Shown one piece after another: positions 52,430 to 61,671 of a stretch of 64,000 nt of DNA. The DNA is from Micavibrio aeruginosavorus (lineage in GTDB: Bacteria; Pseudomonadota; Alphaproteobacteria; Micavibrionales; Micavibrionaceae). The notes beneath the pieces were generated by a model, which saw nothing but the letters and a program-made list of their open reading frames with translations, did not search any database and had not been told where the DNA came from. Location of the stretch: positions 1,204,342-1,268,341 of the forward strand of contig CP066681.1 in assembly GCA_016432265.1 (NCBI GenBank), read 5' to 3'. Each line of letters begins with the position of its first letter. Position 1 is the first letter of the stretch. Made by a program: the position numbers and the translations under genes.

Positions 52430-53014
52430 ATGGCGAACGAATACTGCAAAGGATCGAAGCTGAGCGATCCTGAATTTGAGGTTGTGCTTTACAACTTCCT
52501 CGATGGGAAGCCATCGACCTACGCCCAGCAGAGTATCGAAAGAGAAATCCCTACCGCACTTCCCCCAACCGTAAAGACGGTCGGTCGCCATTACGACCGT
52601 ATCGGCATTGGCTTGTTTCTGGAGAAGTACAACAGGCAGTGGCTTGAGAAGCACCCTAGCGTTTCCACCATGAAGAAATTCAGTCCGCCCTACATAAAAG
52701 CGCTCGACCGATTTGTCGATGTTTATCACTTTGCGGCGATTGATCCCGACAACGACGATATTGAGCAACCGCCAGCAATCAACGGGAAGGAGTGGCGATA
52801 TTCGAGGGTGGCTGACGCCTATCGCCAATTCTCAAAAGAGCGGTACGGCATTCGCCGACGGTCTGCGGGACATTTGGCGCTGGCGACGTATCGCACTGAA
52901 TATCATTCGGAAGTTTTGGCCGTAAAAGGGGGCAAAACACTTCATTTCACGAAAAATGATTTGATGCGCCTGTATGAAGACGCAAGGCGGATATTTCGCA
53001 ACAAGCCTTGCTGA
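52430..53014 (+). CDS. unknown island protein with an HTH-like N-terminus (194 aa)
   Basis: A GGGGGATG-type ribosome site precedes the ATG. KGSKLSDPEFEVVLYNFLDG resembles the helix-turn-helix start (KLSxxxFxxxLxxF) of IS1595-type transposases, but no transposase catalytic domain follows. The rest (KEWRYSRVADAYRQFSKERY, HFTKNDLMRLYEDARRIF) is helical and basic. It could be a transcription factor of the element. It ends before a terminator. Confidence 0.65.
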   Translation: MANEYCKGSKLSDPEFEVVLYNFLDGKPSTYAQQSIEREIPTALPPTVKTVGRHYDRIGIGLFLEKYNRQWLEKHPSVSTMKKFSPPYIKALDRFVDVYHFAAIDPDNDDIEQPPAINGKEWRYSRVADAYRQFSKERYGIRRRSAGHLALATYRTEYHSEVLAVKGGKTLHFTKNDLMRLYEDARRIFRNKPC

Positions 53015-53049
53015 CCCGCCCAAGCGGAAGCGATCAGCCATTCAACGTC

Positions 53050-53075
53050 AAAAGCCCCGGCAACGGGGCTTTTTG
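53050..53075. terminator. rho-independent terminator, probably bidirectional
   Basis: AAAAGCCCCG-GCAA-CGGGGCTTTTT hairpin between the convergent genes ending at 53014 and 53083. Confidence 0.92.
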
Positions 53076-53082
53076 TTTTGGC

Positions 53083-53253
53083 CTATGGCGTTAGCCTGAG
53101 CCTGCGCTGGATATTTTCCATGTTTGCCAGTGCATTTCTTCGCTCGGGCGATCCAGACTCGCTGCAAATAGCAGCCAGTTCGGCTTCACGGAACAGGATC
53201 GCCAGTTCTGTCTGATTGCGTGTTGCCAGCTCAAAAGTGGTTATCAGTCGCAT
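53083..53253 (-). CDS. small island protein (56 aa)
   Basis: MRLITTFELATRNQTELAIL ... ERRNALANMENIQRRL. The ATG at 53253 follows AAGGAG by 8 bases. Very similar short proteins (MRLLTTxDLATRTExEL ... ERRNALASLENIR) occur near antirestriction genes in alphaproteobacterial islands, from memory. Function unknown. Confidence 0.75.
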   Translation of the reverse strand: MRLITTFELATRNQTELAILFREAELAAICSESGSPERRNALANMENIQRRLRLTP

Positions 53254-53811
53254 TTCTTTTCTCCTTGTTGCTGTCGGCCTCGCGGCCTTGTGACGCAAAA
53301 GGGACACGGATAACGAGCTGCGCCGCACCCGATAGGGATGCAACGTCAGAGGAGAAATTCAGAATGAATTTGCAGGCGTAAGGCATGACGTGTGACCGCT
53401 TCACAGAAAAGACGAGGGGCAAAGACAGCAAATAAAGGAGGACTGCGCTGGATAACGGCTTTTGATCTGAGAAAGCAAAAGGATAACTGGCGAAACTGAC
53501 CGCTAGGCGGCCAGTTCAGGCTCTATGTGCGATGCACACCGGAGCAATGATGCACCGGCCATACGGTAACGATCCTTTTCGCAAAAGCAGGCTAAGGGGC
53601 TCTGCCCCTGGCGACACGCAAGCGTAAAGCTGCGCCTCGATGAAGGGTTTCCCCGATCTTCCGCACCCATAAAACACATGGGTTTGTGCAGACCGGGCGA
53701 TTCCCCTCCCTTCTTCGAGCCCTTGCGTTTTTCCTCCCCGGTCTCGCCGACGGGCAGGGGTGCATGTGCGACCCGAGCACAGCACCCCAAAGCCCGAAGG
53801 AGGCCAAAACC
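53254..53811. other. gene-free region upstream of ardA
   Basis: About 560 bases. The open frames here look like shadows. It contains a GGGGC-TCT-GCCCC palindrome (53596-53608) and pyrimidine-rich tracts shortly before ardA (TTCCCCTCCCTTC; TTTTTCCTCCCC). It could hold the ardA promoter or part of a transfer origin; no nick-site consensus is recognised. Confidence 0.45.
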
Positions 53812-54324
53812 ATGACTACTGAACCCCGCATCTATGTTGCCGACCTTGCCGCCTATAACGCCGGTTTTTTGCATGGCGTATGGATCGACGCGACATTAGA
53901 TATTGAAGAGATTAACGAGCAGATCGGCCATATGCTGGCCGCTTCACCTGTCGAGGATGCCGAAGAATACGCAATCCACGATTACGAAGGGTTCGACGGT
54001 TACAAGGTCAGTGAATACGAGGGTATTCAATCCGCGCACGATGTGGCGGAATTTCTCGCCGAATATCCCGTATTCGGAGGCGAACTTTTGAATCACTTCT
54101 CCACACTTGATGAAGCCCGCACCGCAGCCGATGAGGATTATTGCGGCTGCTATGAATCCCTGGCTGACTATGCAGAAGAGTTGACCGAGCAAAGCACGCC
54201 CATCCCCGAGAATCTGCGCTACTACATCGACTATGAAAGCATGGCCCGCGACATGGAATTAAACGGCGATGTCTTCACCATCGAAACCGGATACCGCGAA
54301 GTGCACATATTCTGGAATCGCTGA
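53812..54324 (+). CDS. ardA: antirestriction protein ArdA
   Basis: 170 residues; the ATG at 53812 follows GAAGGAGG. Highly acidic, with RIYVADLAAYNAGFLHGVWI near the start and ELLNHFSTLDEA, IDYESMARDMELNGDVFTIE near the end, as in ArdA DNA mimics. These copy the shape and charge of DNA to block type I restriction enzymes while an element enters a new host. The same element also carries restriction-type genes. Confidence 0.93.
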   Translation: MTTEPRIYVADLAAYNAGFLHGVWIDATLDIEEINEQIGHMLAASPVEDAEEYAIHDYEGFDGYKVSEYEGIQSAHDVAEFLAEYPVFGGELLNHFSTLDEARTAADEDYCGCYESLADYAEELTEQSTPIPENLRYYIDYESMARDMELNGDVFTIETGYREVHIFWNR

Positions 54325-54382
54325 AATTCCGGCGAGGGGCCTTTTATCAACAGGTAAAAGGCCCCACTCTTGTTTCTATCTT

Positions 54383-54715
54383 TTAATGCTGATGATGCGC
54401 CCCGCCATCATTCAGAAGAAATTCCACGAGTTCACGGGTATCGGAAAAATGTGATCGCAGCGCAGCATTCCGGGCGTCGCCGTCGAGACCAATGACATAG
54501 GAATAGCCGACATCATTTCCGCCTTCGATATTTTCCTGCACATACTCAAGGGCCTGATTGGCGACCGCACTGAAAACAGCGTCGATGCACGCCGGACAGT
54601 TCGCAACATAGGGGGCGATCAGGCGCGCGGCATTCAGGATCAACATCTCTGCCAGCTCAATGCCATTAATGGCTTGATGCTTATCTGGTTCAATCTCAAA
54701 ACTCATTTCAAGCAT
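54383..54715 (-). CDS. small unknown acidic protein (110 aa)
   Basis: The ATG at 54715 is preceded by GGGAGGG, better than starts further upstream. Helical: INGIELAEMLILNAARLIAP, then NCPACIDAVFSAVANQALEY, which has a CxxC pair. It is convergent with ardA. No family recognised. Confidence 0.65.
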   Translation of the reverse strand: MLEMSFEIEPDKHQAINGIELAEMLILNAARLIAPYVANCPACIDAVFSAVANQALEYVQENIEGGNDVGYSYVIGLDGDARNAALRSHFSDTRELVEFLLNDGGAHHQH

Positions 54716-55471
54716 TTCTCTGCCCTCCCGATCCATGCTTGCGATCTTATCGGGGAGGGTTGTTTGGCATCGAGTGGAACCAAAAAAGCTGCGGAAGATT
54801 TTCCGCATCCTTTGTAGTACGAAAGAGCGTAACCGCCAGGGCGCGCGGCAGGAGGCGCGTTTAGCGCCGACGGCAAGATGTGTTTTGTACTACGTACCAA
54901 AACCATCTTGGCAAGGGAGCCCGCTGCGCGCTCCCGTTGCATCCCTCCGGCCATGCGGCGCATTCCGGCATTAAGCCATCCTGCGCCACCGCAACGAATG
55001 GTCGTTGCATCACCAGTCAGGCGGAGCGTTCCTGCTCCCCCGACACCCCCATGACCAGGGAGACTGCCGCTCTCCCCAAGGCCCCATCGGGCAGGGGGCG
55101 ACTTCGCTCTCCCCCTTGCATCCCCCATCGACCAACCCTGCGCGGATTGGATGAGCGCCAACCTCATCGCGGCTGGATGGCGACCGGAGATACTTCCGCT
55201 ATCCCCGGAGCCCCAGCGGGTTCATTTTTGGCAGAGAGGACTGGCTGCTGAATCGGGTGTATTCGGGGAGGGAATCGGCTATTAAGAATATCGGGACAGA
55301 CTTATGGCCCCGTCAGGCCAGGAGCCGAAAACGGCGCAAATACTGAGGGTTTGCGTCGGGAAACGGTCTTAATAGGCGGATAGGTAGCAGCACCGGATGT
55401 CATGTTTTTAGCATATTAAACTTGAAACATAGCGCACCTTCTGGTAGGTTTATTAATGGAGGGTTCTGCCC
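54716..55471. repeat. gene-free GC-rich region with degenerate C-rich repeats
   Basis: About 750 bases with no convincing gene. From about 54917 to 55220 there are roughly five imperfect copies of a pattern like GC(T)CTCCCC-n-GC-n-CCC: near 54927, 55024, 55064, 55102 and 55193. Also TTTTGTACTACGTACCAAAAC (with a TAGTACG near 54815) forms a short inverted repeat near 54881-54902. Such strand-biased repeats could belong to a transfer origin or regulatory region; this is speculative. Confidence 0.4.
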
Positions 55472-56200
55472 ATGAACATTACTCAGGCTGTAGAAAGCAA
55501 AATCAAAGCACTGCCGACAGGGCAGGTCTTCGACTATGGCGACCTGCCGGAATATGGTCGCGCGCCCGATGCCGTCGTAAAAGCGGTTAACCGCCTTGTG
55601 GCTGACGGCATGGTTACGCGCCTGCTCAAGGGCAAATTCTACGTCCCGAAACAGGGGGTGCTTGGCCCCCGCAAGCCCTCTGACAACGAACTCATCCGCG
55701 CCATGCTCTACAAGAACGGGCGGCTGCGCGGCTATGTCACGGGCATTGCGCTGTTCAACCGGCTGGGGCTGACCACACAGATTCCCCGCACCGTGACTCT
55801 CGCCCTGACCAATGGCGGCAGGCAGACCAAGGATTTCGGGACCATTCGCGTCAAGACGATCAGTGCCCGCTACCCTGTATCGGAACAGGACGTGAAGCTG
55901 CTGCAATATCTGGATGTGTTGCAGGACATCAAGACCATTCCCGACGCCGACATCAATCAGTCGCTGAAAGCCATGCAACGCTATTTTTCGGAGCTGACCG
56001 ATCAGGATCGCAAACGGCTGGTCGAGATGGCCGATGCTGGTTATGGCCCTCAGGTCCGCGCACTCATCGGGCTGCTTTTCGCCGCGCTCGATGAGCCCTC
56101 GACACCGGACCTCAAAAAGTCACTGAACCCCACAACCACCTATAAGCTGGCGCTCGACCCTGCTGTCTGGCCGGACATGAAAGACTGGAACATTCATTAA
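55472..56200 (+). CDS. AbiEi-type antitoxin (DUF6088-like)
   Basis: 242 residues. An N-terminal winged helix (GQVFDYGDLPEYGRAPDAVV, LVADGMVTRLLKGKFYVPK) fits DNA binding and autoregulation, and the middle has RGYVTGIALFNRLGLTTQIP, typical of AbiEi/DUF6088 proteins. The stop and next start overlap (TAATG), standard for the toxin-antitoxin pair. It would silence the nucleotidyltransferase toxin and repress the operon. Confidence 0.88.
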   Translation: MNITQAVESKIKALPTGQVFDYGDLPEYGRAPDAVVKAVNRLVADGMVTRLLKGKFYVPKQGVLGPRKPSDNELIRAMLYKNGRLRGYVTGIALFNRLGLTTQIPRTVTLALTNGGRQTKDFGTIRVKTISARYPVSEQDVKLLQYLDVLQDIKTIPDADINQSLKAMQRYFSELTDQDRKRLVEMADAGYGPQVRALIGLLFAALDEPSTPDLKKSLNPTTTYKLALDPAVWPDMKDWNIH

Positions 56201-57150
56201 TGAAGCTGCACGAAGACGCGGAGATATTTAGGGAGCTTGTTGAAGCCACAGCCCAAAGCATGGCGCTGCCACAGGTCTATATCGAGAAGGATTACTGGGT
56301 AACGAACGCCCTGAAAAACCTTTCGCTATCTCCCCATGCCGCCCAGGCCGTTTTCAAAGGCGGCACTTCGCTGTCCAAAGCACACAAACTGATACACCGC
56401 TTTTCGGAAGACATTGACCTCGCGGTCATGGCCGAGGGACTGGGTAGCAGCCGTAGCAAAAAATTACTGACCGACGTTGAGGCAGCAACAAACGCCGGAC
56501 TGGAATCTATTGACGATGACATCCGCGTCAGCAAAGGCTCCAGCTACCGCCGGACGGTCTACCGCTACCCGCGTGAGGCGGATGGCGAGGATTTCGGGCA
56601 GGCGTCCCCTGAACTGCTGATTGAGGTCAACGCCTTTACCAGGCCAGAGCCCCATGAATCACTCCCAATGCAAACGCTCATTGCGGAAGAGCTTCTCCGC
56701 ATGGGCCGCGATGAACTGATTGCCCAGTTTGCGCTGGAGCCATTTAGCCTCAACGTGCTTTCCATCCGGCGGACCCTGACTGAAAAGATTCTGGGGATCG
56801 TGAAGGACAGCTACTACGACGATCCCGTCGCGCAACTGGGATTACGTATCCGCCACCTCTACGACATTTGCCAAATCTTAAAGATCGACGCGCACAAAGC
56901 CTTTATTCAGTCGGAAGATTTCAAGACGCTATGCGCCGCTTGCATAGAGGATGAAAAGCAGGGCTTTTTCAAATATGCCGAATGCCTTGAAAAGCCGCTT
57001 GCAGATGCCCCGCTCTTTTCAAAATTCTCCGAATGGGCTCCAGCCATCCAGAAGATTTACGAAGGCGATTTCGCCGATTTGGTGTACGGCGACCTGCCGC
57101 TAATGGCCGAAATTGAACAGGCTATTGCGTTTATTAAAACTCATGCTTAA
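56200..57150 (+). CDS. AbiEii-type nucleotidyltransferase toxin
   Basis: 316 residues. The polymerase-beta-like motif is FKGGTSLSK with HRFSEDIDLAV, the active-site aspartates being in DIDL; IEKDYWVTNAL at the start is also conserved. Enzymes of this family add nucleotides to tRNA acceptor ends and stop growth until the antitoxin neutralises them, giving abortive phage defence or plasmid maintenance. It overlaps both neighbours by one base. Confidence 0.92.
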   Translation: MKLHEDAEIFRELVEATAQSMALPQVYIEKDYWVTNALKNLSLSPHAAQAVFKGGTSLSKAHKLIHRFSEDIDLAVMAEGLGSSRSKKLLTDVEAATNAGLESIDDDIRVSKGSSYRRTVYRYPREADGEDFGQASPELLIEVNAFTRPEPHESLPMQTLIAEELLRMGRDELIAQFALEPFSLNVLSIRRTLTEKILGIVKDSYYDDPVAQLGLRIRHLYDICQILKIDAHKAFIQSEDFKTLCAACIEDEKQGFFKYAECLEKPLADAPLFSKFSEWAPAIQKIYEGDFADLVYGDLPLMAEIEQAIAFIKTHA

Positions 57151-58839
57151 TGGATATTAAAGCTCCCATAAAGGACGAAATCATGGAAATAGAAATAAAA
57201 AGCTGCAACAACATCGATTTTGCAAAAATAGCTCTATCTGAGAATAAGCTGAACATTAAGTTCGCGCCAAACGGCACAGGGAAAAGCACTATAGCGAAGG
57301 CTATAAAATACAGCCTTGCTGAAAATCGCCACCAACTGGAAGAGCTTACGCCATTCAAATTTAAAGCGAATAATCCCGACAATAAGCAGCCCGAGGTCTC
57401 TGGCTCCGAGTCCATCACCAGCCTCATGTGCTTCAATGAAGACTACGTCAATCAGTTTGTTTTTCAGCCGGATGAGCTTATCAGCAACAGCTTCGACATT
57501 TTTATCAGGAATGACGCTTACAGGGAGAACGAGCAAGCAATCGAAGATATCGTCGTCAGGATCAAGCAGCTCTTTTCTGACAACGCCGATCTCGAAGAAT
57601 TAATCTCCAACCTGAAGGAGCTTGGTGGCGCTTTCAAGCTGACAAAAACCGGACTATCCAAAGCATCCACGGGAATGAAAGGGTTGGCTGGCGGCAACAA
57701 AATCCAACACATCCCGGCCGGTCTGGAATCGTTCCAACCATTTATTCAGTGCTCCAACGGGGTGGGATGGATTGACTGGCAGGTTAAGGGGTATGAGTTC
57801 TTCGATCTTTCAGATAACTGTCCGTTCTGCACTTCAGATGCCGCTGAAAAAAAGGAACAGATTAAAAAAGTAGGCCAAGAATACGACAAGAATGTAATCA
57901 AAAACCTTGTCGGAATTATTGCTGCTATCGAGAAGCTGGGCGAGTACTTTTCGGATGACGCCAAGTCAAAGCTAACAATGATTACAAATCTGAAAGATGG
58001 GCTGGAAAAGGAGCACGAAGCATTTATAGTTAGCGTGAAAACACAGATCGACAATCTTCTAGAAAAGCTCGACAAATTAAAATCGCTATCCGGCTTTGAT
58101 TTCAAGGATGGCGAAAAAGTTTCCGAGAAACTTCCGTCTTACAGGATAGACCTTCAGTTTTTCTCTGAATTGAACTCTGCCAGGACAGCGGAGTCCGTGG
58201 CATCAATCAACACATCCATAGATGATGTTATTAGGCGGGCAGGAGATCTCCAGGGGAAGATCAATATCCAGCGCCGGGAAATGCAAAAGCTCATAGAGAA
58301 GCATGAAAAGGAAATTAACGAATTTCTAGCTTATGCGGGCTATCGGTACAAGGTGCAGATTGCCGGACAGGGTGGCCAGTCTCAACTGAAATTATTGCAT
58401 GTCGATCATGGTGAACATCTTAGTGGCGGCAGTCCTATCAAACCTTCTTCACAAAAGAACGCAGGCTCTGGCTGTTGACAACAGAAGCCCGATAGATGCA
58501 AACGGGCAATATCCAGCGATGGATGGCCACAAGTTTTCATCGGGATGCGCTGCGATTGGGTCAGAAATTGCCGGATTTGACTATGCTGCAACGCTCAATA
58601 AAATCTCAGACTCCAAAGAGCTCAGATCGCTTTATGCGTCCAGCCAGAACGGATACGAGAAGCTTCAGATATTCAGGCTGCTTGAGCTGAAAGTTAAGAA
58701 CTCGGTGATTCAGAAATTTATCAATGAAACCTATCATATAGAAAATGAATTTATATGCCAGCTCGATCCGGCGCAGTTTGATACGGTTCCCGAGTATGTC
58801 GTTGAAGAGTGCGACAAACTGTTAGCAGCGACAGCGTAA
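57150..58839 (+). pseudogene. SMC-like AAA ATPase of the AbiE operon, truncated and frameshifted
   Basis: The N-terminal frame (57150-58478) has the P-loop FAPNGTGKSTIAKAI, a CPFC pair and long helices; it runs to HLSGGS, the ABC-like signature, and then stops after a scrambled tail. A +1 frame (to 58839) continues with the family C-terminus: FDYAATLNKISDSKELRSLY, then QNGYEKLQIFRLL and IQKFINETYHIENEF. Between them the Walker B/D-loop region (DDPISSFD in relatives) is reduced to a garbled DNRSPIDANGQYPAM and the next hundred or more residues are gone. The ATPase cannot be functional as written. The start may be 57150 or 57183. Confidence 0.85.
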
Positions 58840-59037
58840 TTAGCAAACATTTCCCGACAGCCATGAAGTTTTTCCGCCCGTTCAGGCCACAACGCCAATG
58901 AATTCTAGAGAGTTGTATAACGCGCGCAGATTCCTATGGCTTCCCCAAACCCAAGCGCCAAAGCGCAAGATGCGGACTTTCCCTAAGGCCATAAAAATAA
59001 AGGACAATTTCTTAATTTGCAGTCTATAATTGCCCTC

Positions 59038-59466
59038 ATGGTCGATACCCGTACGCCCGAACAGCGGCGACGAATAATGCAATCCGTCAAAGCCGCAGAC
59101 ACCGGCCCTGAATGGACTGTACGTCATCTATTGTTCGCTGCTGGGTATAGGTATCGGCTGCACAGGAGGGATTTACCTGGATCGCCTGACATTGTGTTTC
59201 CAGGTCGCAAAAAGGCTATCTTCGTTCACGGCTGTTTTTGGCACGGGCACAATTGTCCAAAAGGTAAGGCGCCGAAATCTCGTGGCGAGTATTGGATGCC
59301 CAAGCTTGATGCAAACCGCGCCAGAGATGAGAAAGCCCTTCGCCATTTGCAGGCACTCGGCTGGGATGTGCTCGTGATATGGCAATGCGAGATGTCTGAC
59401 AAGGATGAACTTTTTAACCGTTTAATTGACTTTGTGGATGACCCCAAAAAACCGATCGACAAATAA
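59038..59466 (+). CDS. vsr: very short patch repair endonuclease Vsr
   Basis: 142 residues from the ATG at 59038 (an upstream start at 59017 is less likely). RTPEQRRRIMQSVKAADTGP, RLHRRDLPGSPDIVFPGRKK and FVHGCFWHGHNC contain the catalytic aspartate and histidines and the zinc ligands; DVLVIWQCEM closes the domain. Vsr nicks T:G mismatches left when methylcytosine deaminates. It is followed 24 bases later by a C5 methyltransferase, its usual partner. Confidence 0.95.
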   Translation: MVDTRTPEQRRRIMQSVKAADTGPEWTVRHLLFAAGYRYRLHRRDLPGSPDIVFPGRKKAIFVHGCFWHGHNCPKGKAPKSRGEYWMPKLDANRARDEKALRHLQALGWDVLVIWQCEMSDKDELFNRLIDFVDDPKKPIDK

Positions 59467-59490
59467 GAAATTTATCGATAGACTTGTTTA

Positions 59491-60858
59491 ATGATGAATC
59501 GAATGAAATCAAAAAAGCAAACAAAAGCCCGCCCTATTGGCATCGATCTTTTTGCGGGTGCAGGTGGGTTGAGCCTCGGCTTTGAGCAAGCGGGCTTCGA
59601 TGTTGCTGCTGCCGTCGAGATTGATCCCGTTCATTGCGCCGCGCACAAATTTAACTTTCCGGATACTGTCGTAATTCCTCGATCAGTCGCGGAACTTTCT
59701 GGGGACGATATTCGCCGCGCAGCAGGCCTCGAAGGAAAGGAAATTGATTGCGTTTTCGGAGGTCCGCCGTGTCAGGGATTTTCGATGATTGGCCAAAGAG
59801 TTCTACAAGACCCACGCAATAGCCTCGTATTAGACTTTGTTCGCCTTGTAGCAGAACTTGATGCAAAAACTTTCGTTTTTGAGAATGTAAAAGGGCTCAC
59901 TGTCGGTAAGCACAAAGCATTTCTCGATGAGCTTGTCGAGGCGTTCGACTCATATGGATATCAAGTGCGCCTACCTTGGCGTGTTTTGGATGCCGCCATG
60001 TACGGAGTGCCACAGCATCGCCAGCGTTTAATTCTATTTGGCGCAAAAAAGGGAATTGAGATACCTGACTATCCGCTTGCAATCACAAATCCATCAGATG
60101 GCACCCGACAGGCTCTAGGTATTCCAAACGGCCCAACTTGCAAAGACGCATTGGGCGATCTGCCAGATGCAGATCAGTTTGAAACATTGATGGACACCGA
60201 TGTCGTTAAGACGAAGGCATTTAGAAAGCCTTCAAAATATGCTTCAGAGATGCGGTGCTTAACGGATGACTCTTGGCATTACGGTTACGAAAGAAATTGG
60301 AATCCTGCATTTCTGACCTCTAGCGCTCGCACCGTGCATACAGATATCTCAAAAAGCCGCTTTACCGAGACGGCGCCTGGATCGGTCGAGCCAATTAGCC
60401 GATTTTTTAAGCTTTCTCCTGGCGGCCTATCGAACACCTTGCGTGCTGGTACGGATGGAGCGCGAGGCGCGTTCACCAGTCCACGACCGATTCATTTTAA
60501 TTATGCCCGTTGCGTCACTGTACGGGAGATGGCTAGGTTGCACGGCTTTCCCGATTGGTTTCGCTTTCATTCCACAAAGTGGCACGGTGCGCGTCAAGTG
60601 GGAAATGCTGTACCCCCTCCGCTGGCGCGTGCCATAGCATCGCAAGTCATTGGGGTTCTTGGGGTGAAGCCAAAAAGGGCTACGAGGATAGTTGATCTTG
60701 GCGATACAGCGTTGCTATACATGGAGCTATCGGAAGCGGCTGAGCACTTTGGAGTTGAAAAGCCCTCTTCAAAGCGTGATCGAAAAAGTGGGGCAAAAAA
60801 ACGCAAGCAATCGGAAATAGAGGCCAGCCGCAAACGGCTACGCATTGTAAATGGCTAA
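59491..60858 (+). CDS. DNA (cytosine-5-)-methyltransferase
   Basis: 455 residues. Motif I IDLFAGAGGLSLGFEQAGF, motif IV GGPPCQGFS (catalytic Cys), motif VI FVFENVKG, motif VIII QHRQRLILFG and motif X QVGNAVPPPLA are all present; the target-recognition region lies about 245-345. A basic tail (about 395-455) extends beyond motif X. It is preceded by vsr and overlaps the next gene by 8 bases. The recognition sequence cannot be told from the sequence. Confidence 0.95.
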   Translation: MMNRMKSKKQTKARPIGIDLFAGAGGLSLGFEQAGFDVAAAVEIDPVHCAAHKFNFPDTVVIPRSVAELSGDDIRRAAGLEGKEIDCVFGGPPCQGFSMIGQRVLQDPRNSLVLDFVRLVAELDAKTFVFENVKGLTVGKHKAFLDELVEAFDSYGYQVRLPWRVLDAAMYGVPQHRQRLILFGAKKGIEIPDYPLAITNPSDGTRQALGIPNGPTCKDALGDLPDADQFETLMDTDVVKTKAFRKPSKYASEMRCLTDDSWHYGYERNWNPAFLTSSARTVHTDISKSRFTETAPGSVEPISRFFKLSPGGLSNTLRAGTDGARGAFTSPRPIHFNYARCVTVREMARLHGFPDWFRFHSTKWHGARQVGNAVPPPLARAIASQVIGVLGVKPKRATRIVDLGDTALLYMELSEAAEHFGVEKPSSKRDRKSGAKKRKQSEIEASRKRLRIVNG

Positions 60859-61651
60859 AAACGAAGGTATCTCCACAAATCGCTACAGCGCCATTATCGA
60901 GAGCGTTTTTTTCGATCACTGGAAGAAGGGCGTAACGGAATTCGAGTTTGTTCGCGATGAGATTGAGGTCGCCGCCTCAAAACTAAGAATCGAACTGCCA
61001 AAAAATCTTGGCGATCTTATTTATTCTTTTCGTTTTCGAGTTGCGTTACCTGAGGCGATTCGCAACACACAACCGGAAGGTTTAGAGTGGGTGATTGAGG
61101 GCGCAGGGAAGGCCCGCTATAGGTTCCGGCTTTCGAAAATAACGCGAATTCTTCCGAGCGAAACCTTGGTCAGTATCGCCATTCCAGATGCGACGCCAGA
61201 ATTAATTCGAGCTTACGCTCTCGATGACGAACAAGCTCTTCTGGCCATCGTTAGATATAACCGGCTTATCGATACCTTTCTGGGGTTGACAACTTATAGC
61301 CTACAAAATCACCTACGCACTACCGTTAAAAGTATTGGGCAAATAGAAATCGATGAGCTTTATATCGGCCTCGATAAACGTGGATGTCACTATGTGATTC
61401 CTGTGCAGGCTAAAGGCGGGAAAGATCAGATAGGCGTTGTGCAAATCGCCCAAGATTTAGCATTCTCTGCCGAGAAGCTGCCTGAAATGCGATGTAGACC
61501 AATTGCTGCGCAATTTATGGCGGATGGTGTAATCGCATTGTTCGAACTGACACTTGAGGATGAACAGGTTAAGGTCGTTGAGGAAAGGCACTATCGCCTT
61601 ATTCCCGCAAAAGACTTAAATCCACAAGCTATTCGTGATTACAGGGATTAG
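60851..61651 (+). CDS. putative restriction endonuclease, PD-(D/E)XK-like
   Basis: 266 residues overlapping the methyltransferase by 8 bases, the classic place for its restriction partner. A possible nuclease core is EIDELYIGLDKRG (D168) and VIPVQAKGG (Q186, K188), fitting D...(Q/E)xK spacing. No known restriction enzyme is recognised, so the target is unknown. The N-terminal 150 residues may hold DNA recognition. The role is inferred from position and the weak motif. Confidence 0.72.
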   Translation: MAKNEGISTNRYSAIIESVFFDHWKKGVTEFEFVRDEIEVAASKLRIELPKNLGDLIYSFRFRVALPEAIRNTQPEGLEWVIEGAGKARYRFRLSKITRILPSETLVSIAIPDATPELIRAYALDDEQALLAIVRYNRLIDTFLGLTTYSLQNHLRTTVKSIGQIEIDELYIGLDKRGCHYVIPVQAKGGKDQIGVVQIAQDLAFSAEKLPEMRCRPIAAQFMADGVIALFELTLEDEQVKVVEERHYRLIPAKDLNPQAIRDYRD

Positions 61652-61671
61652 CCTGTAAGTGTAACACATAA

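Noticed and set aside
52430..53014. IS1595-type transposase
   Set aside because: Only a weak helix-turn-helix resemblance at the start; there is no DDE catalytic domain and no terminal inverted repeats.
53596..53608. GGGGC-TCT-GCCCC as a terminator
   Set aside because: Loop of three bases but no T run and no gene ending there; more likely a structural palindrome.
54703..55167. 154-codon minus-strand frame in the C-rich region
   Set aside because: Gly/Ala/Arg low complexity produced by the repeats, overlaps a better small gene and has no ribosome site.
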